Shown: positions 8,027 to 17,574, numbered from the stretch's first letter. The stretch is 64,000 nt of DNA from an uncultured Arenicella sp. (GCA_938048185.1 CALIVT010000029.1:1-64000), one strand, 5' to 3'. Notes: a model not told the origin generated them from the sequence alone. Numbers and translations are program-made.

Positions 8027-8102
8027 TGGCTCCCCGAGCTGGACTCGAACCAGCGACCCAATGATTAACAGTCATTTGCTCTACCAACTGAGCTATCGGG
8101 GA
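8027..8102 (-). tRNA. tRNA-Asn (anticodon GTT)
   Basis: Read on the minus strand, it begins TCCCCGATAGCTCAG with the D-loop TTGGTAGAGC, the anticodon stem-loop around CTGTTAA (anticodon GTT), a GGTTCGAGTCC T-arm and the acceptor arm TCGGGGA-G followed by an encoded CCA. The total of 76 nt with a 7-bp acceptor stem is standard. It stands alone, with an IS256 relic on one side and a pseudopilin gene on the other. Confidence 0.97.
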
Positions 8103-8199
8103 ACGTTTTTCAACGAAGGCGAATCGTACTTATTCGCCTGGTTCTGGTCAAGTAATTTCCTTAGTTTTTTTAGCTGAATTTCGCTTATTTATTTAGCCG

Positions 8200-8796
8200 C
8201 TATGTGCTGCTTTTAGATTTACAGGTTGCATGTTGTTTAGGGCCAAGCTGGTCGGATATTCGAGCGCGGCCGGTATACAGTAGTCGGACATGACGTGACG
8301 CGTCGCTGTTCGCTTGGCAGACATAAAACCCGGCGCTGCGGGCGCTGCCATCAGGAAAAAACCGAAGCCTGCCGCGTTGATTAAATATTACTGACGTTCC
8401 TTTGTTAAGTGTGCTCACTGAGATCACTGAATCGCCGGAATCCAGTTCGTTATTCTTATTTAAATCAACGTAGACTAGCCACCCGTGCGACCAATTGGTG
8501 TTTGCTGAACGTTTGCGAGCGCATTGCTCACTGGCTTTCTCGTCGATCTGGCAAACTAACACTATCCTACGGTTAGTAATCGCATAGTTCCGCGCTTGAA
8601 CCAGAGACAATAAGACACTATTAGCCGTAGTGCTAACACGGCTTTTATTCACCATATTGGCGAAGCTTGGAATCGCGATGCTGCTCAAAATGCCGATGAT
8701 CCCGACACAAATAAGTAATTCGATAATAGTGTAGCCAAGCGATTGCTGTATTTGGCAGTTAGGCTTCGGTTTGATTTTGCTGAATTGATTGTCCAT
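8200..8796 (-). CDS. GspH/FimT-family type IV pseudopilin
   Basis: A 198-residue prepilin-like protein. After a 22-residue hydrophilic leader ending in Gly comes the N-methylated-helix motif, with cleavage predicted in LG|YTIIELL and the conserved Glu at +5, followed by a long hydrophobic helix (ICVGIIGILSSIAIPSF). The rest resembles the FimT/GspH globular domain: ARNYAITNRRIVLVCQ, the GWLVYVD strand and INQRGRLRFFPDGSAR-like turns. Such minor pilins are processed by PilD and take part in type IV pilus assembly, DNA uptake or type II secretion. GGAGCGA precedes the ATG. It is solitary here; no other pil or gsp gene is nearby. Confidence 0.9.
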   Translation of the reverse strand: MDNQFSKIKPKPNCQIQQSLGYTIIELLICVGIIGILSSIAIPSFANMVNKSRVSTTANSVLLSLVQARNYAITNRRIVLVCQIDEKASEQCARKRSANTNWSHGWLVYVDLNKNNELDSGDSVISVSTLNKGTSVIFNQRGRLRFFPDGSARSAGFYVCQANSDASRHVRLLYTGRARISDQLGPKQHATCKSKSST

Positions 8797-8979
8797 ATCT
8801 TCGCTCCGTGAATACGATGGTGGTTATAAAACGCAGTCGTTCATTCCTTGAACTGTCCTAACCTTAGTGTAATTTGTCTTCCGACTCAATGATTTCGGCT
8901 GCAAAAGTCGAATTGTTACAAGATACGTTAGCTCACTGAACTATAATAAGCGGTTGACGACGTATTTGAGATGTTAGTA

Positions 8980-10980
8980 ATGAAACGTGATTTTCAGTTA
9001 GTTAGTGAATATAAGCCTGCTGGCGATCAGCCCGCGGCGATTACGTCGCTGGTTGAGGGTTTGAGTAACGGTGAAGCGTTTCAAACGCTGTTGGGTGTAA
9101 CCGGGTCTGGTAAAACCTTTACCATGGCAAATGTCATCCAAACCGTTCAAAGGCCAACGATATTAATGGCGCCGAATAAAACCCTAGCAGCTCAGTTGTA
9201 TTCTGAGATGCGAGATTTTTTTCCGCACAACGCCGTCGAATACTTTGTCTCTTACTACGACTATTACCAGCCAGAGGCTTACGTACCCAGCTCTGACACG
9301 TTTATCGAGAAAGATGCGGCGGTCAACGAGCATATAGATCAAATGCGCCTGTCGGCGACTAAGGCGTTACTCGAACGCGAAGACGTGATCATTGTTGCAA
9401 CCGTTTCGGCCATCTACGGCTTGGGAGATCCCGAGGCTTACCATGAGATGATTTTGCATTTGAGCATTGGCGACATCATGGATCAGCGCGCGATACTCAA
9501 ACGACTTGCTGAGCTGCAATACACTCGCAATGACACAGAGCTTAAGCGAGCAACCTTTCGGGTGCGCGGAGACGTGATCGATATTTACCCCGCGGAATCT
9601 GAGCGCTATGCGATCAGGGTAGAGTTGTTTGGTGACGACGTAGAAAAAATTTCCCGCTTCGACCCTCTAACCGGCGCAGTAGAGGAGGATTTGAAGCGCG
9701 TCACTATTTTCCCTAAGTCTCACTATGTGACGCCGCGAGTGCGAGTGTTAGAAGCGTGCGAGCATATTCGAACTGAGCTGCGCGAGCGCCTTAAATATTT
9801 GCGTGAAACTGAAAAATTAGTCGAGGCTCAGCGCCTAGAACAGCGCACCTTATATGACTTGGAAATGATGCAAGAGCTGGGCTATTGCAACGGCATTGAA
9901 AACTATTCGCGCTATTTGTCCGGTGCCAAAGCTGGCGAGGCACCTCCGACGTTGATCAATTACCTGCCGCCTGATGCGCTGATGATTCTCGACGAGAGTC
10001 ATGTCTTGGTGCCCCAACTTGGTGCGATGTACAAAGGTGACCGTTCGCGCAAAGAAACCTTAGTGGAGTATGGTTTTCGGCTGCCATCGGCAATGGATAA
10101 TCGGCCGCTTAAGTTCGATGAATTTCGCAATTTAATGCCGCAGACTGTATTTGTTTCCGCAACGCCGGGCGATTACGAAATTGAGCAGAACCCCGACACG
10201 ATTGACCAAGTCGTTAGGCCCACAGGCCTAGTCGATCCACAAATTGAGGTGAGGCCCGTAGGGTCTCAGGTAGACGATGTGCTGTCGGAAATCAGCAAAC
10301 GTGTGGCTGTAAACGAACGTGTGTTGATTACAACTTTAACCAAACGTATGTCCGAAGACCTGACCGACTATTTGTCGGATGCGGGTGTTAAAGTTCGCTA
10401 CCTCCATTCAGACATCGATACGGTGGAGCGAGTGGAAATTATTCGCGATTTACGTGCAGGCGTGTTTGATGTGTTGGTCGGTATTAACTTATTGCGTGAA
10501 GGTTTAGACATGCCAGAGGTTTCCTTGGTCGCGATTTTAGATGCCGATAAGCAGGGCTTTTTGCGTTCAACTCGCTCACTAATTCAAACCATTGGGCGTG
10601 CGGCAAGAAATCTCAACGGCCGAGCCATTTTGTATGGCGACACGGTTACGCGCGCGATGAGGGTTGCAATCGACGAAACCAACCGTCGTCGTACCAAACA
10701 GGAAGAACACAACAAAAAGCACGGAATTGTCCCCCAGGGTGTGCAAAAAGCGGTGCGCGATATAATTGACGGTGCGACCAGTGAAGCTGCGCAGGTACTC
10801 GCTAAAATCAAGCCTCAACACGGGGCTCTGCCCAGCGTCACTAATCCTAAAGATTTCGCTAAGGCGATGAAAGACCTAGAAAAAGAGATGTATCAATACG
10901 CTGAAAACTTGGAGTTCGAGAAGGCCGCACGGACTCGAGATCAAATCGAGGAGTTGCGAGCCGAGTACTTAAAGAGCTAA
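8980..10980 (+). CDS. uvrB: UvrABC system protein B
   Basis: The excision-repair helicase subunit that receives DNA lesions from UvrA and recruits UvrC. Landmarks are Walker A at residues about 39-46 (GVTGSGKT), the beta-hairpin [12 protein letters not shown], the DEAD-box-like DESH, helicase motifs V/VI ([22 protein letters not shown]) and the C-terminal UVR motif ([20 protein letters not shown]) that binds UvrC. Length is 667 residues, the usual size. I chose the second ATG (8980) over 8971 because GAG at the first ATG serves as its ribosome binding site and homologues start MKRDF-like. I saw no canonical LexA box (CTGT-N8-ACAG) upstream. Confidence 0.98.
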   Translation: MKRDFQLVSEYKPAGDQPAAITSLVEGLSNGEAFQTLLGVTGSGKTFTMANVIQTVQRPTILMAPNKTLAAQLYSEMRDFFPHNAVEYFVSYYDYYQPEAYVPSSDTFIEKDAAVNEHIDQMRLSATKALLEREDVIIVATVSAIYGLGDPEAYHEMILHLSIGDIMDQRAILKRLAELQYTRNDTELKRATFRVRGDVIDIYPAESERYAIRVELFGDDVEKISRFDPLTGAVEEDLKRVTIFPKSHYVTPRVRVLEACEHIRTELRERLKYLRETEKLVEAQRLEQRTLYDLEMMQELGYCNGIENYSRYLSGAKAGEAPPTLINYLPPDALMILDESHVLVPQLGAMYKGDRSRKETLVEYGFRLPSAMDNRPLKFDEFRNLMPQTVFVSATPGDYEIEQNPDTIDQVVRPTGLVDPQIEVRPVGSQVDDVLSEISKRVAVNERVLITTLTKRMSEDLTDYLSDAGVKVRYLHSDIDTVERVEIIRDLRAGVFDVLVGINLLREGLDMPEVSLVAILDADKQGFLRSTRSLIQTIGRAARNLNGRAILYGDTVTRAMRVAIDETNRRRTKQEEHNKKHGIVPQGVQKAVRDIIDGATSEAAQVLAKIKPQHGALPSVTNPKDFAKAMKDLEKEMYQYAENLEFEKAARTRDQIEELRAEYLKS

Positions 10981-10989
10981 GCTAAGGTT

Positions 10990-11181
10990 ATGAAAATACC
11001 AAAAACGTTCTCTTTATGGCTATTGATCGCTTGGGTTTGCCTTGCCATTGTTGATATGTGGTTTGACGTGGTTAGCACCGCGGTCTTTATCAAACTCAGT
11101 ATTACAATAGGGCTGCTAATGATTATAGTTTTAGGTCTCTCGATTGCGAAACGGGGTGAGGCTGACGACCCAAAGCAGTGA
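10990..11181 (+). CDS. Small two-helix membrane protein
   Basis: A 63-residue protein starting nine bases after the uvrB stop codon, so probably translated from the same mRNA. It has two hydrophobic helices (about residues 8-26 and 30-53) and a charged tail RGEADDPKQ. I recognise no family. The clean amphipathic layout and close spacing favour a real gene; the preceding GCTAAGGTT could serve as a weak ribosome binding site. Confidence 0.6.
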   Translation: MKIPKTFSLWLLIAWVCLAIVDMWFDVVSTAVFIKLSITIGLLMIIVLGLSIAKRGEADDPKQ

Positions 11182-11203
11182 TGTTCGTCTTGCGTTTTGG
11201 TAC

Positions 11204-11671
11204 TTATTTATCTATCAATGATGGCCATTCCTGGCTAGCAGATTTTATGTACGCGTCTTTATCTTTTAACCACTTTTTATAAACAGAGCGACTGTAATTC
11301 AGATACAGCTTATCGTTATAGATTGTAAAGAATTCGGGTTTGATCGATGCGGTCGAACCGTTTGCTACTGCATATGCACAATAGCCGCCGAACTGAGGTG
11401 TATATTTTTCTGGGTTGGCGCTGAATTTTTCTAGGTTTTCTTTATTCGAAAACATCCACTTAGCACCATTGTGCTTGAGGGTGAATTCTTCTGAGCCTTT
11501 GCGCGGCTGTCCTTCGGTAAAATATGAAACTGGGTCAAATCCCCGAATAGCAGCTCGTTCTCTGCCGCCCGAGTAGACGGGTTTAGCGGCGTTAGCAATG
11601 CTACTTAGTAACAAAGTGACCGCTAAAAAAACGGTTAATAGCTTTATTGGGTTTGCGGATTTCTTTTTCAT
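11204..11671 (-). CDS. Exported YHS-domain protein
   Basis: A 155-residue protein with a signal peptide (MKKKS start, hydrophobic core, cleavage near SIANA). The YHS signature is spread over residues 40-105: IRGFDPVSYF, GSEEFTLKHNGAKWMFSN, and the metal-type FGGYCAYAVANG. YHS domains are short, Cys-containing modules also found in copper P-type ATPases and phenol hydroxylases, and are thought to bind metals or bridge proteins. Exported stand-alone versions of this size are common in proteobacteria, but their role is not established. It is convergent with the small membrane gene behind uvrB. Confidence 0.86.
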   Translation of the reverse strand: MKKKSANPIKLLTVFLAVTLLLSSIANAAKPVYSGGRERAAIRGFDPVSYFTEGQPRKGSEEFTLKHNGAKWMFSNKENLEKFSANPEKYTPQFGGYCAYAVANGSTASIKPEFFTIYNDKLYLNYSRSVYKKWLKDKDAYIKSASQEWPSLIDK

Positions 11672-11780
11672 TATTTGTAAATTCTAAACCAGTTCGTTAA
11701 ACGAAAAGGGCGCTCACGCTTAGTAAGCGCACCGATGAACCTGTTGTACTGAAGCTTAATTGTTACATTACAATACGGCA

Positions 11781-12767
11781 TTAACCAGGAACCCCAGCGA
11801 GTTTGCCAAACAAGCCCTGTAGGTTGGCTACAATTTTGTCACGCGGTCGCTCAACCTTAAAACGTTTGCGAGCCTCACGATTATTCTTTAAAAATCGATG
11901 CCGTAAAAACGCGTTTTCAATCGTGTTCTGAAAGCCATTAATATCTAAAGGTTTAGATAGATATTTAAACACTTGGCCTTGGTTAATCAGATCGACCGCA
12001 GTATGCGCATCATATTCTTCGGTCAGTGCAATCGTAATAAGTTCCGGGCGCGCTTGCTTGAGCAAGTTTATGGTCTGGATGGCGCTTTGCGTATCGTCAG
12101 ACAGCTCTATAACCGCAACCCCAATGCTTGTTCGCGAGGTCGCCGCAGCGATCGCCTGCTCAATATTCTGCGTGCCGTAGATCATGATTTCTTGCGCGCT
12201 GCAAAACTTGCGAATCTGGTGACGTATTTCTTTGGCTTGCTCCATCATTAGCAACGACTGTTTGTCTAATGGTGGAACTAATTGAGAGTTTATTTTACTC
12301 GCTGCTCTGGTTTCTACAGAGCCGATTTCCACGGCGTCAGTGCCCGTTGTTTCGTCTCGCGCGGCAGGCATTGGAATGACCGGAATTTCTGAGGCCAACG
12401 CGGCTTCAGCAACGACGTCTCGCATTTCGTCATTGCGCCAAGGCTTGTTAATGAATCGATAAACTTCACCTTCGTTAATCGAATCAACAATGGCTTTTTT
12501 GTCCATAAAGCCAGTTAGCAAAATGCGCATAGTTTGTGGGTATTTACGACTAACCTGAGCAAGCAGCTCATTACCCAGCATGTTCGGCATACGCTGATCG
12601 CTGACTAAAACATCTATCTTTGTTTTCTTTAACAGCGCGAGAGCGTCGGCACCGCTATTAGCCATATGCACATCGTATTCGCGTCTAAAAATAGCTTTTA
12701 ACGCGCTGGTGACACGGGGTTCGTCATCAACAAATAGAACTCGATATTTGCGCTTAGGGTCGCTCAT
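11781..12767 (-). CDS. Response regulator with two receiver domains, second one degenerate
   Basis: A 328-residue protein. Residues 9-125 form a complete receiver: acidic pair Asp14/Asp15, phospho-acceptor Asp57 in VLVSDQRMP, Thr85 in LLTGF and Lys108 in NKPW. After a variable linker, residues about 190-300 show a second receiver-like fold ending in YLSKPLDINGF, but the strand where the phospho-acceptor should sit reads GVAVIELSDD, with Glu or Leu instead of Asp. There is no recognised output domain; the protein ends in a basic helix. The SDQRMP/NKPW wording is that of RpfG/HDOD-type regulators. It lies 43 bp after the histidine kinase gene on the same strand, an obvious cognate pair. Output by protein-protein interaction is inferred. 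Confidence 0.87.
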   Translation of the reverse strand: MSDPKRKYRVLFVDDEPRVTSALKAIFRREYDVHMANSGADALALLKKTKIDVLVSDQRMPNMLGNELLAQVSRKYPQTMRILLTGFMDKKAIVDSINEGEVYRFINKPWRNDEMRDVVAEAALASEIPVIPMPAARDETTGTDAVEIGSVETRAASKINSQLVPPLDKQSLLMMEQAKEIRHQIRKFCSAQEIMIYGTQNIEQAIAAATSRTSIGVAVIELSDDTQSAIQTINLLKQARPELITIALTEEYDAHTAVDLINQGQVFKYLSKPLDINGFQNTIENAFLRHRFLKNNREARKRFKVERPRDKIVANLQGLFGKLAGVPG

Positions 12768-12810
12768 TTACATATAACCTAATTCATTTCGTCTAATAAT
12801 TGTTGTCTAC

Positions 12811-14517
12811 TTAATCGGTCGGCAACGTAATGGACACCACGGTGCCTTGCCCAACCATAGATTCAACATCAATACTGCCTTTGTGGGCGTCGATAATTTT
12901 ATACGCTATCGACATACCTAGACCCGTTCCAACGCCAATTTCTTTCGACGTGAAAAACGGATCAAACATTTTTTGTTTCGTTTCTTCGTTCATACCAATA
13001 CCTTGGTCGCCAAAATCAATACTAACTTTATCGCCCACCAGCTTGGTAGTAACGGTCAGCTCGCCACCGTTCTCACTCATTGCCTGACAAGCGTTGGTGA
13101 TAATATTTAAGAATAACTGATTGAGTTTGGAAGGGAAGCAAGCAATCTTTGGAAGTTCAGAGAATTCTCGTATAACCGTCACGTTATTCTCTCGAATATG
13201 GTTGCTGGCGATGGTAATTGAGCTTTCGATACATTCATGCAAATCAACCTGTTCTGAATTTTGACGATCTAAGCGCGCGAAGTCCTTCAGACTGGATACT
13301 AGCTTAGAAATTTCGCCTAGTCCGTATGCGCCATCAGAGAGCAGTTGCGTGCTTTCGTCCATCACCTCAGGCGCTTCAACACGGCGATAGGTTCGTAAGG
13401 TTTGCATTAAATTTTTGGTTATATCGCGGTTATTTCGATCAGGGCGCTGCACCGACAGCATCAGTTTTTTGATATCCCGCATCACATTGTTTAAGTCGTC
13501 AAAGTTTAACGACAGTGTTTCGATGTTACTATTGACGTAGCCTAGCGGTGTGTTGATTTCATGCGCTACCCCAGCCACCATTTGCCCTAGAGACGCCATT
13601 TTCTCTGACTGAATAAGCTGCTCTTGAGATTCTTGCAGCTCTTCGAGCGTGCTCTTGATTTGTGCGGTTCTATCCGCAACCTCTTGTTCTAAATTCGTAT
13701 AGTTTTGACGAATCTTGAAACCGAAGAAAAGCAGTGCGCTAAACATCAGTAAACCGTAAGCAATTAGGCTATTGCGTAAAAGGTTGGAGCCGCCAATGGC
13801 TTGGTTGTGGTAACTTACATAATGTTTTTCGATGGTATCTAATAGGCCGCCGGTTTCAAGTTCGCTCAAACGGGTAAAGGCATCGACAGTTTCTTGCCTT
13901 AATTCGTTAATACTGTCTACCGCGGAGTTGTAGTCTTTTAGCGAGCTAGTGACGTCATCAGCGATTTCTTCAGGCAGAGAAATCGAGCTTAGTTGTTTGC
14001 CCGACAACTCACCCAATGCTAACGCGAATAACTCTGCCTTATTGTCGGTAAAAATATCGCGTAGTGCTCGTTCTGCGTTGATCTTGTCGTTCGCTTGCAG
14101 CTCTTTTGACAATGTCTGAACCTTTAATAAACTCTGTGAAATCCCAGCGTTACCGTCGATATAGGTGTTTAACACATCTTCACGCGAACCAAATTTTTCC
14201 TCAAACTGGTTTATCGCTTCGCTAAGGTCCGGGCTTTGCTCAATTTCTTCGAACAGTGCTTCATAGCGCAGGTTGTCAAACTCTTCGCTGATTTGGTAAT
14301 TTAGCTCACCGAGTTGTTCATTATCGAACTGAGGGTTAAAGCGTGACTGGTTCAACAACAGTAATAGGTTTTTGTCCAAAGACTGTAGGTTGCGTATCGA
14401 CTCAGTCGTTTGTACAAAAACTGTTTGATCAAGCTTTTCATCTTGTGTAAAAAAAAGCACCGTAAGCCCTACACCAATGATGACCAGGATAAATAGAATA
14501 ATTGCGTATTTTTTCAT
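12811..14517 (-). CDS. Membrane sensor histidine kinase
   Basis: A 568-residue kinase. It has a TM helix at residues 4-23, a long alpha-helical periplasmic domain (about 25-245, possibly the DAHL type), a second TM helix at about 250-267, a coiled coil (272-305), a HisKA-like helix with His319 in GQMVAGVAHEINTPLG, and an ATPase domain with the N-box NQLFLNIITNACQAM, G1 DQGIGM and G2 GVGTGLGMSIAYKII. The HEINTP wording is typical of the HisKA group acting with ring or dispersed sensors. It is the first gene of a two-gene unit with the double receiver protein. The ligand is unknown; a helical sensor of this type often senses small molecules or membrane proteins. Confidence 0.93.
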   Translation of the reverse strand: MKKYAIILFILVIIGVGLTVLFFTQDEKLDQTVFVQTTESIRNLQSLDKNLLLLLNQSRFNPQFDNEQLGELNYQISEEFDNLRYEALFEEIEQSPDLSEAINQFEEKFGSREDVLNTYIDGNAGISQSLLKVQTLSKELQANDKINAERALRDIFTDNKAELFALALGELSGKQLSSISLPEEIADDVTSSLKDYNSAVDSINELRQETVDAFTRLSELETGGLLDTIEKHYVSYHNQAIGGSNLLRNSLIAYGLLMFSALLFFGFKIRQNYTNLEQEVADRTAQIKSTLEELQESQEQLIQSEKMASLGQMVAGVAHEINTPLGYVNSNIETLSLNFDDLNNVMRDIKKLMLSVQRPDRNNRDITKNLMQTLRTYRRVEAPEVMDESTQLLSDGAYGLGEISKLVSSLKDFARLDRQNSEQVDLHECIESSITIASNHIRENNVTVIREFSELPKIACFPSKLNQLFLNIITNACQAMSENGGELTVTTKLVGDKVSIDFGDQGIGMNEETKQKMFDPFFTSKEIGVGTGLGMSIAYKIIDAHKGSIDVESMVGQGTVVSITLPTD

Positions 14518-14973
14518 TGTTTTTATTAGTATATCTATTGAACGCCCTTAACAGGACTGCTGTACCATTAAACCGCCTGTATTCGGGTTACTTTAAAGGA
14601 CCGAGATTATAGTCAGAATCATTCAGTTCTTTTTTACTTATCGAGCGAAGCTAGTTAGAGCCGTTCGATAACGCTGCTATTCAGTGGTTGTTTTTCAACT
14701 GCTAGCGAATCTCTAGCCTGGGTTCAATCCATAAGTTCGAACCCTAACTTCGCGTTTTTTTCACCCCAGTATCACTTTGCACTCTCTGTTGTGCCGTTTA
14801 CAACGTCGGGCTGTTTTAGCTCAAGTTTAGCTATGTGACTGGCGTATAAGTTGAGTCGGCGGGAAAAGTTATATTTTTACAATTTAATTAACTGACTCGA
14901 GTAGTGGAAATAACGCCGCGAGGCTTCAATACAATGTGTTAGATTAAATTAATTTGCGAGGCTTGATAAGGTA
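14518..14973. other. 456-bp divergent intergenic region with a structured segment
   Basis: It lies between the kinase operon (leftward) and the TSUP permease gene (rightward). There is no protein gene. At 14705-14761 nested arms are visible on the + strand: GCGAA (14705-14709) with TTCGC (14749-14753), and GGGTTC (14720-14725) with GAACCC (14739-14744), followed by a seven-T run (14755-14761). Just before it is GTTG-TTTTT-CAAC. This looks like the 3' end of a small transcript or a terminator, but no family is recognised. Confidence 0.35.
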
Positions 14974-15729
14974 ATGGTGGTTTTCGACCCGTCCGTGGTG
15001 TCATTGGTGTTGCTATTCTGTGCCGCGTTTGCAGCCGGCTATATTGATGCGCTGGTTGGCGGTGGCGGTTTGATTACCATTCCCGCTCTCATGGCAGCCG
15101 GTGTGCCGCCGATATACGCCTTGGGTACCAACAAGTTGCAGGCAGTCGCCGGTTCAGGCACCGCTACCTTCACAATGTTTAGTTATGCCAAGGTGCGTTT
15201 CGAGGACGTTCGATGGTTAATGGTCTCTGCGTTTGTGGGGTCTTTGGTTGGCGCCGTCGCTGTTCAGTTTTTCGATGCGTCGTTGCTTAACTTTCTTATT
15301 CCCACCGTAATCGTTCTGATTGGTTTGTATTTTTTGTTTGCCCCTAAGCAAACCGTTACGCCACGTGAGGCCAAGATGAGTCAGCGTGGTTACGGCGTTA
15401 GCGCGGTTCCGTTAATCGGCGCTTACGATGGAATGCTTGGTCCGGGCACAGGATCGTTTTTTGTGTGGGCGGGGGTTTCGCTTCGTGGTCAGCAGATTGT
15501 TGAGTCTACAATGGCCGCCAAAACTTTGAATTTTGCGACTAATATCGGCGCCCTAGTAGTGTTTGTAGCCTACGGTAAAGTGTTGTGGACAATCGGTGTG
15601 TTAATGATGGTTGGGCAAGCGCTTGGCGCACGCCTCGGTTCGAAATCGTTAATGAGTATTAACCCGGGGTTACTTCGTAATTTAGTGATAGTGGTTTGTT
15701 TCGTGATGTTAATAGTATGGGCGCTATAG
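14974..15729 (+). CDS. TSUP-family (TauE/SafE, YfcA-like) permease
   Basis: A 251-residue membrane protein with about eight hydrophobic helices. The family motif appears twice: GYIDALVGGGGLITIPAL near the N-terminus and GAYDGMLGPGTGSFFVWAG in the second half, together with GTNKLQAVAGS and AAKTLNFATNIGAL. TSUP proteins move small sulfur-containing or organic anions (sulfite, sulfoacetate, taurine-derived and others) across the inner membrane. It stands alone, without sulfur genes beside it, so the substrate is open. The start at 14974 fits the family N-terminus, although only a weak ribosome binding site (GATAAGG) is present. Confidence 0.92.
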   Translation: MVVFDPSVVSLVLLFCAAFAAGYIDALVGGGGLITIPALMAAGVPPIYALGTNKLQAVAGSGTATFTMFSYAKVRFEDVRWLMVSAFVGSLVGAVAVQFFDASLLNFLIPTVIVLIGLYFLFAPKQTVTPREAKMSQRGYGVSAVPLIGAYDGMLGPGTGSFFVWAGVSLRGQQIVESTMAAKTLNFATNIGALVVFVAYGKVLWTIGVLMMVGQALGARLGSKSLMSINPGLLRNLVIVVCFVMLIVWAL

Positions 15730-15769
15730 TGTGTAAGACGGCAGTAGCTATATAGAGTGAGTGGAAATA

Positions 15770-16363
15770 ATGAGTGAAAAAATCACCGGTGAATTTCTCA
15801 AATATCGACGTGTTATTTCATCGTTGTTAAGTCGAATTCGACCGCGTGCGACACTGCAAGACATCGAAGATATTTTGCAGGAGACTTATATCAATACCTA
15901 TCAATCGTCACTAAAGCAGGAAATCCGCTTTCCTAAGGCGTTTATGGTGAAGACTGCGATTCGCTTAGCTAATAGGCACATCAATATCGCTCAGCGTGCT
16001 GATTGTGATGAGGATATTGAACACCATTCAGATGAAGGCTTGTCGCTTTACAGTACATCAGAATTCTCAAGTAAAACCGAACAAGAGGTTCTCAATCGGG
16101 AGGGTTTTGGTTTTCTGTGCGAGGCCGTTAACGAACTGCCTGAGCAATGTCGTAAAGTGTTCGTATTGAAAAAAATCTACGGTCTGTCGCAACGCGAAAT
16201 AGCAACTAAGTTAGGTATTAGCGAGAGCACGGTCGAAAAGCATGTTGCTAAAGGCTTATTGCGGACCATGCGGGCGTATGACCAGCATCAGCGTGTCGAT
16301 CTTAACGCTGTTAGTAATAGAAAAGTGCCGCCGAATGTGCAGCAAATTCGGAAAACGACATAG
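15770..16363 (+). CDS. ECF (FecI-like) RNA polymerase sigma factor
   Basis: A sigma-70 family, extracytoplasmic-function factor of 197 residues. Region 2 is seen in LQDIEDILQETYINTYQ and the following RFPKAFMVKTAIRLANRH; region 4 is the helix-turn-helix in ELPEQCRKVFVLKKIYGLSQ and EIATKLGISESTVEKHVAKG. Only regions 2 and 4 are present, as expected for ECF factors. I prefer the ATG at 15770 (GGAA just before it) to the GTG at 15761. The next gene is FecR-like and the one after is an STN-domain TonB receptor, the classic cell-surface signalling set, so this sigma factor probably transcribes the receptor gene when the receptor binds its substrate. Confidence 0.93.
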   Translation: MSEKITGEFLKYRRVISSLLSRIRPRATLQDIEDILQETYINTYQSSLKQEIRFPKAFMVKTAIRLANRHINIAQRADCDEDIEHHSDEGLSLYSTSEFSSKTEQEVLNREGFGFLCEAVNELPEQCRKVFVLKKIYGLSQREIATKLGISESTVEKHVAKGLLRTMRAYDQHQRVDLNAVSNRKVPPNVQQIRKTT

Positions 16364-16372
16364 GTGAATGTT

Positions 16373-17422
16373 ATGACAACGGTTAACTTCCCAGATCAGC
16401 AACAAGTAGAGGAGCAAGCGGCAGCTTGGATCGCCATAATTGATCGCGGTATTACCAATACTGAGCAATATGAGCTCGAAGCATGGTTAGATTTGTCGCC
16501 AGTTCATGGCGAAACCTTGGTTAAGTGCGCCTCTATGTGGGATCTATTAGACGTGCTTAGGCCGATCGCAAAGTTAATGCCAATGGAGACTCATATTGAG
16601 ACACCAGAGCCGATTAACGTCGCGAATGAGTCTTTTTGGCCAACATCGAGCCTGGTGGCGGCCAGCGTATTATTGTTAGTCGGGTTGGTTTGGTTATTGG
16701 GTCCGGCACTCGACACCGCGAACGAAGTGGTGCCAGTGGTTCATGAGGAACTAGGCTCACCTAATTTTGACGTGCAGCGACTTAAAACTGAGATTGGGGA
16801 GTTTTCGACGTTCACCCTAGCGGACGGTAGCGTGCTTGATTTAAACACCGCAACCGAGATCAATGTTAGATTTACGGATAGCGAGCGTCGACTTGAATTG
16901 GTTCGTGGAGAAGCCTATTTCAAGGTTACTAAAGACGCTTCTAAGCCATTTATTGTGAGTGTTGGCGATGACAAGGTTACTGCGCTAGGAACGGCGTTCA
17001 GCGTCAACGCAAACGGCATTGGCAATGCGGTGATGGTGGTCACTGAGGTGATCGTCACTGAAGGTAAAGTAAGGCTGAACAGTGGCAGTAAACAGCAGGC
17101 GGTCGACCTGACCCCCGGACAAAAAGTAGTCGCTGTGGACGATACATTACATGTGAGCGATGACTCCGATGCAGATGCATTGCTTGCGTGGCGAGAGGGG
17201 ATTGTGGTGTTTCAAGGAGAGAGCCTGACTGAGGTGATCAGAGAGATTGATCGTTATACACCACTGCGTTTTAAGTTGCTTGATCCTGAATTGGCGGCTA
17301 TCTCAGTGGGCGGATTTTTTAAAACGGGTGACCTCAATCAATTGTTAACCGTGCTAGAAAATAACTTCGGTGTTGCGCATCGTCGCGCTGGCGATGAAAT
17401 ACTACTTTTTAAAAGTATCTAG
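16373..17422 (+). CDS. FecR-family anti-sigma factor/sigma regulator
   Basis: A 349-residue inner-membrane protein. The N-terminal cytoplasmic domain (DUF4880 type: AAAWIAIIDRGITNTEQYEL, AWLDLSP) binds the sigma factor. One TM helix is at about residues 85-105 (VAASVLLLVGLVWLLG). The periplasmic FecR domain follows (FSTFTLADGSVLDLNTATEI, LELVRGEAYFKV, TALGTAFSV), and the last 70 residues form an STN-like or DUF4974 module (LTEVIREIDRYTPLRF). A GTG at 16364 directly after the sigma stop codon is possible, but AGGTG lies six bases before the ATG at 16373. It is translationally linked to the sigma gene and relays the receptor signal. A modest terminator-like hairpin follows at 17478-17505. Confidence 0.92.
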   Translation: MTTVNFPDQQQVEEQAAAWIAIIDRGITNTEQYELEAWLDLSPVHGETLVKCASMWDLLDVLRPIAKLMPMETHIETPEPINVANESFWPTSSLVAASVLLLVGLVWLLGPALDTANEVVPVVHEELGSPNFDVQRLKTEIGEFSTFTLADGSVLDLNTATEINVRFTDSERRLELVRGEAYFKVTKDASKPFIVSVGDDKVTALGTAFSVNANGIGNAVMVVTEVIVTEGKVRLNSGSKQQAVDLTPGQKVVAVDDTLHVSDDSDADALLAWREGIVVFQGESLTEVIREIDRYTPLRFKLLDPELAAISVGGFFKTGDLNQLLTVLENNFGVAHRRAGDEILLFKSI

Positions 17423-17477
17423 TCGACTGAGCTTGGCCTATTTTAGCTTGGCTCTATTCGAGGTTGTTCAGTCAAAG

Positions 17478-17505
17478 AAACGCTATCGATGACCGCGTTT
17501 TTTTT
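17478..17505 (+). terminator. Weak intrinsic terminator between fecR-like gene and receptor gene
   Basis: AAACGC (17478-17483) pairs with GCGTTT (17495-17500) around an 11-base loop and leads into a further T-run. It would separate basal sigma/anti-sigma transcription from the receptor gene, as in other FecIR systems where the receptor has its own sigma-dependent promoter. Confidence 0.5.
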
Positions 17506-17574
17506 ATTTGCAGAAAATATAAATAAATAATAAAAATTATATGGTGGAAAATCTGCACGCGCCGCTCACTGTAG

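Noticed and set aside
8797-8979. A LexA box expected upstream of uvrB
   Set aside because: I found no CTGT-N8-ACAG or close variant; the CTGA-type match near 8935 is too poor.
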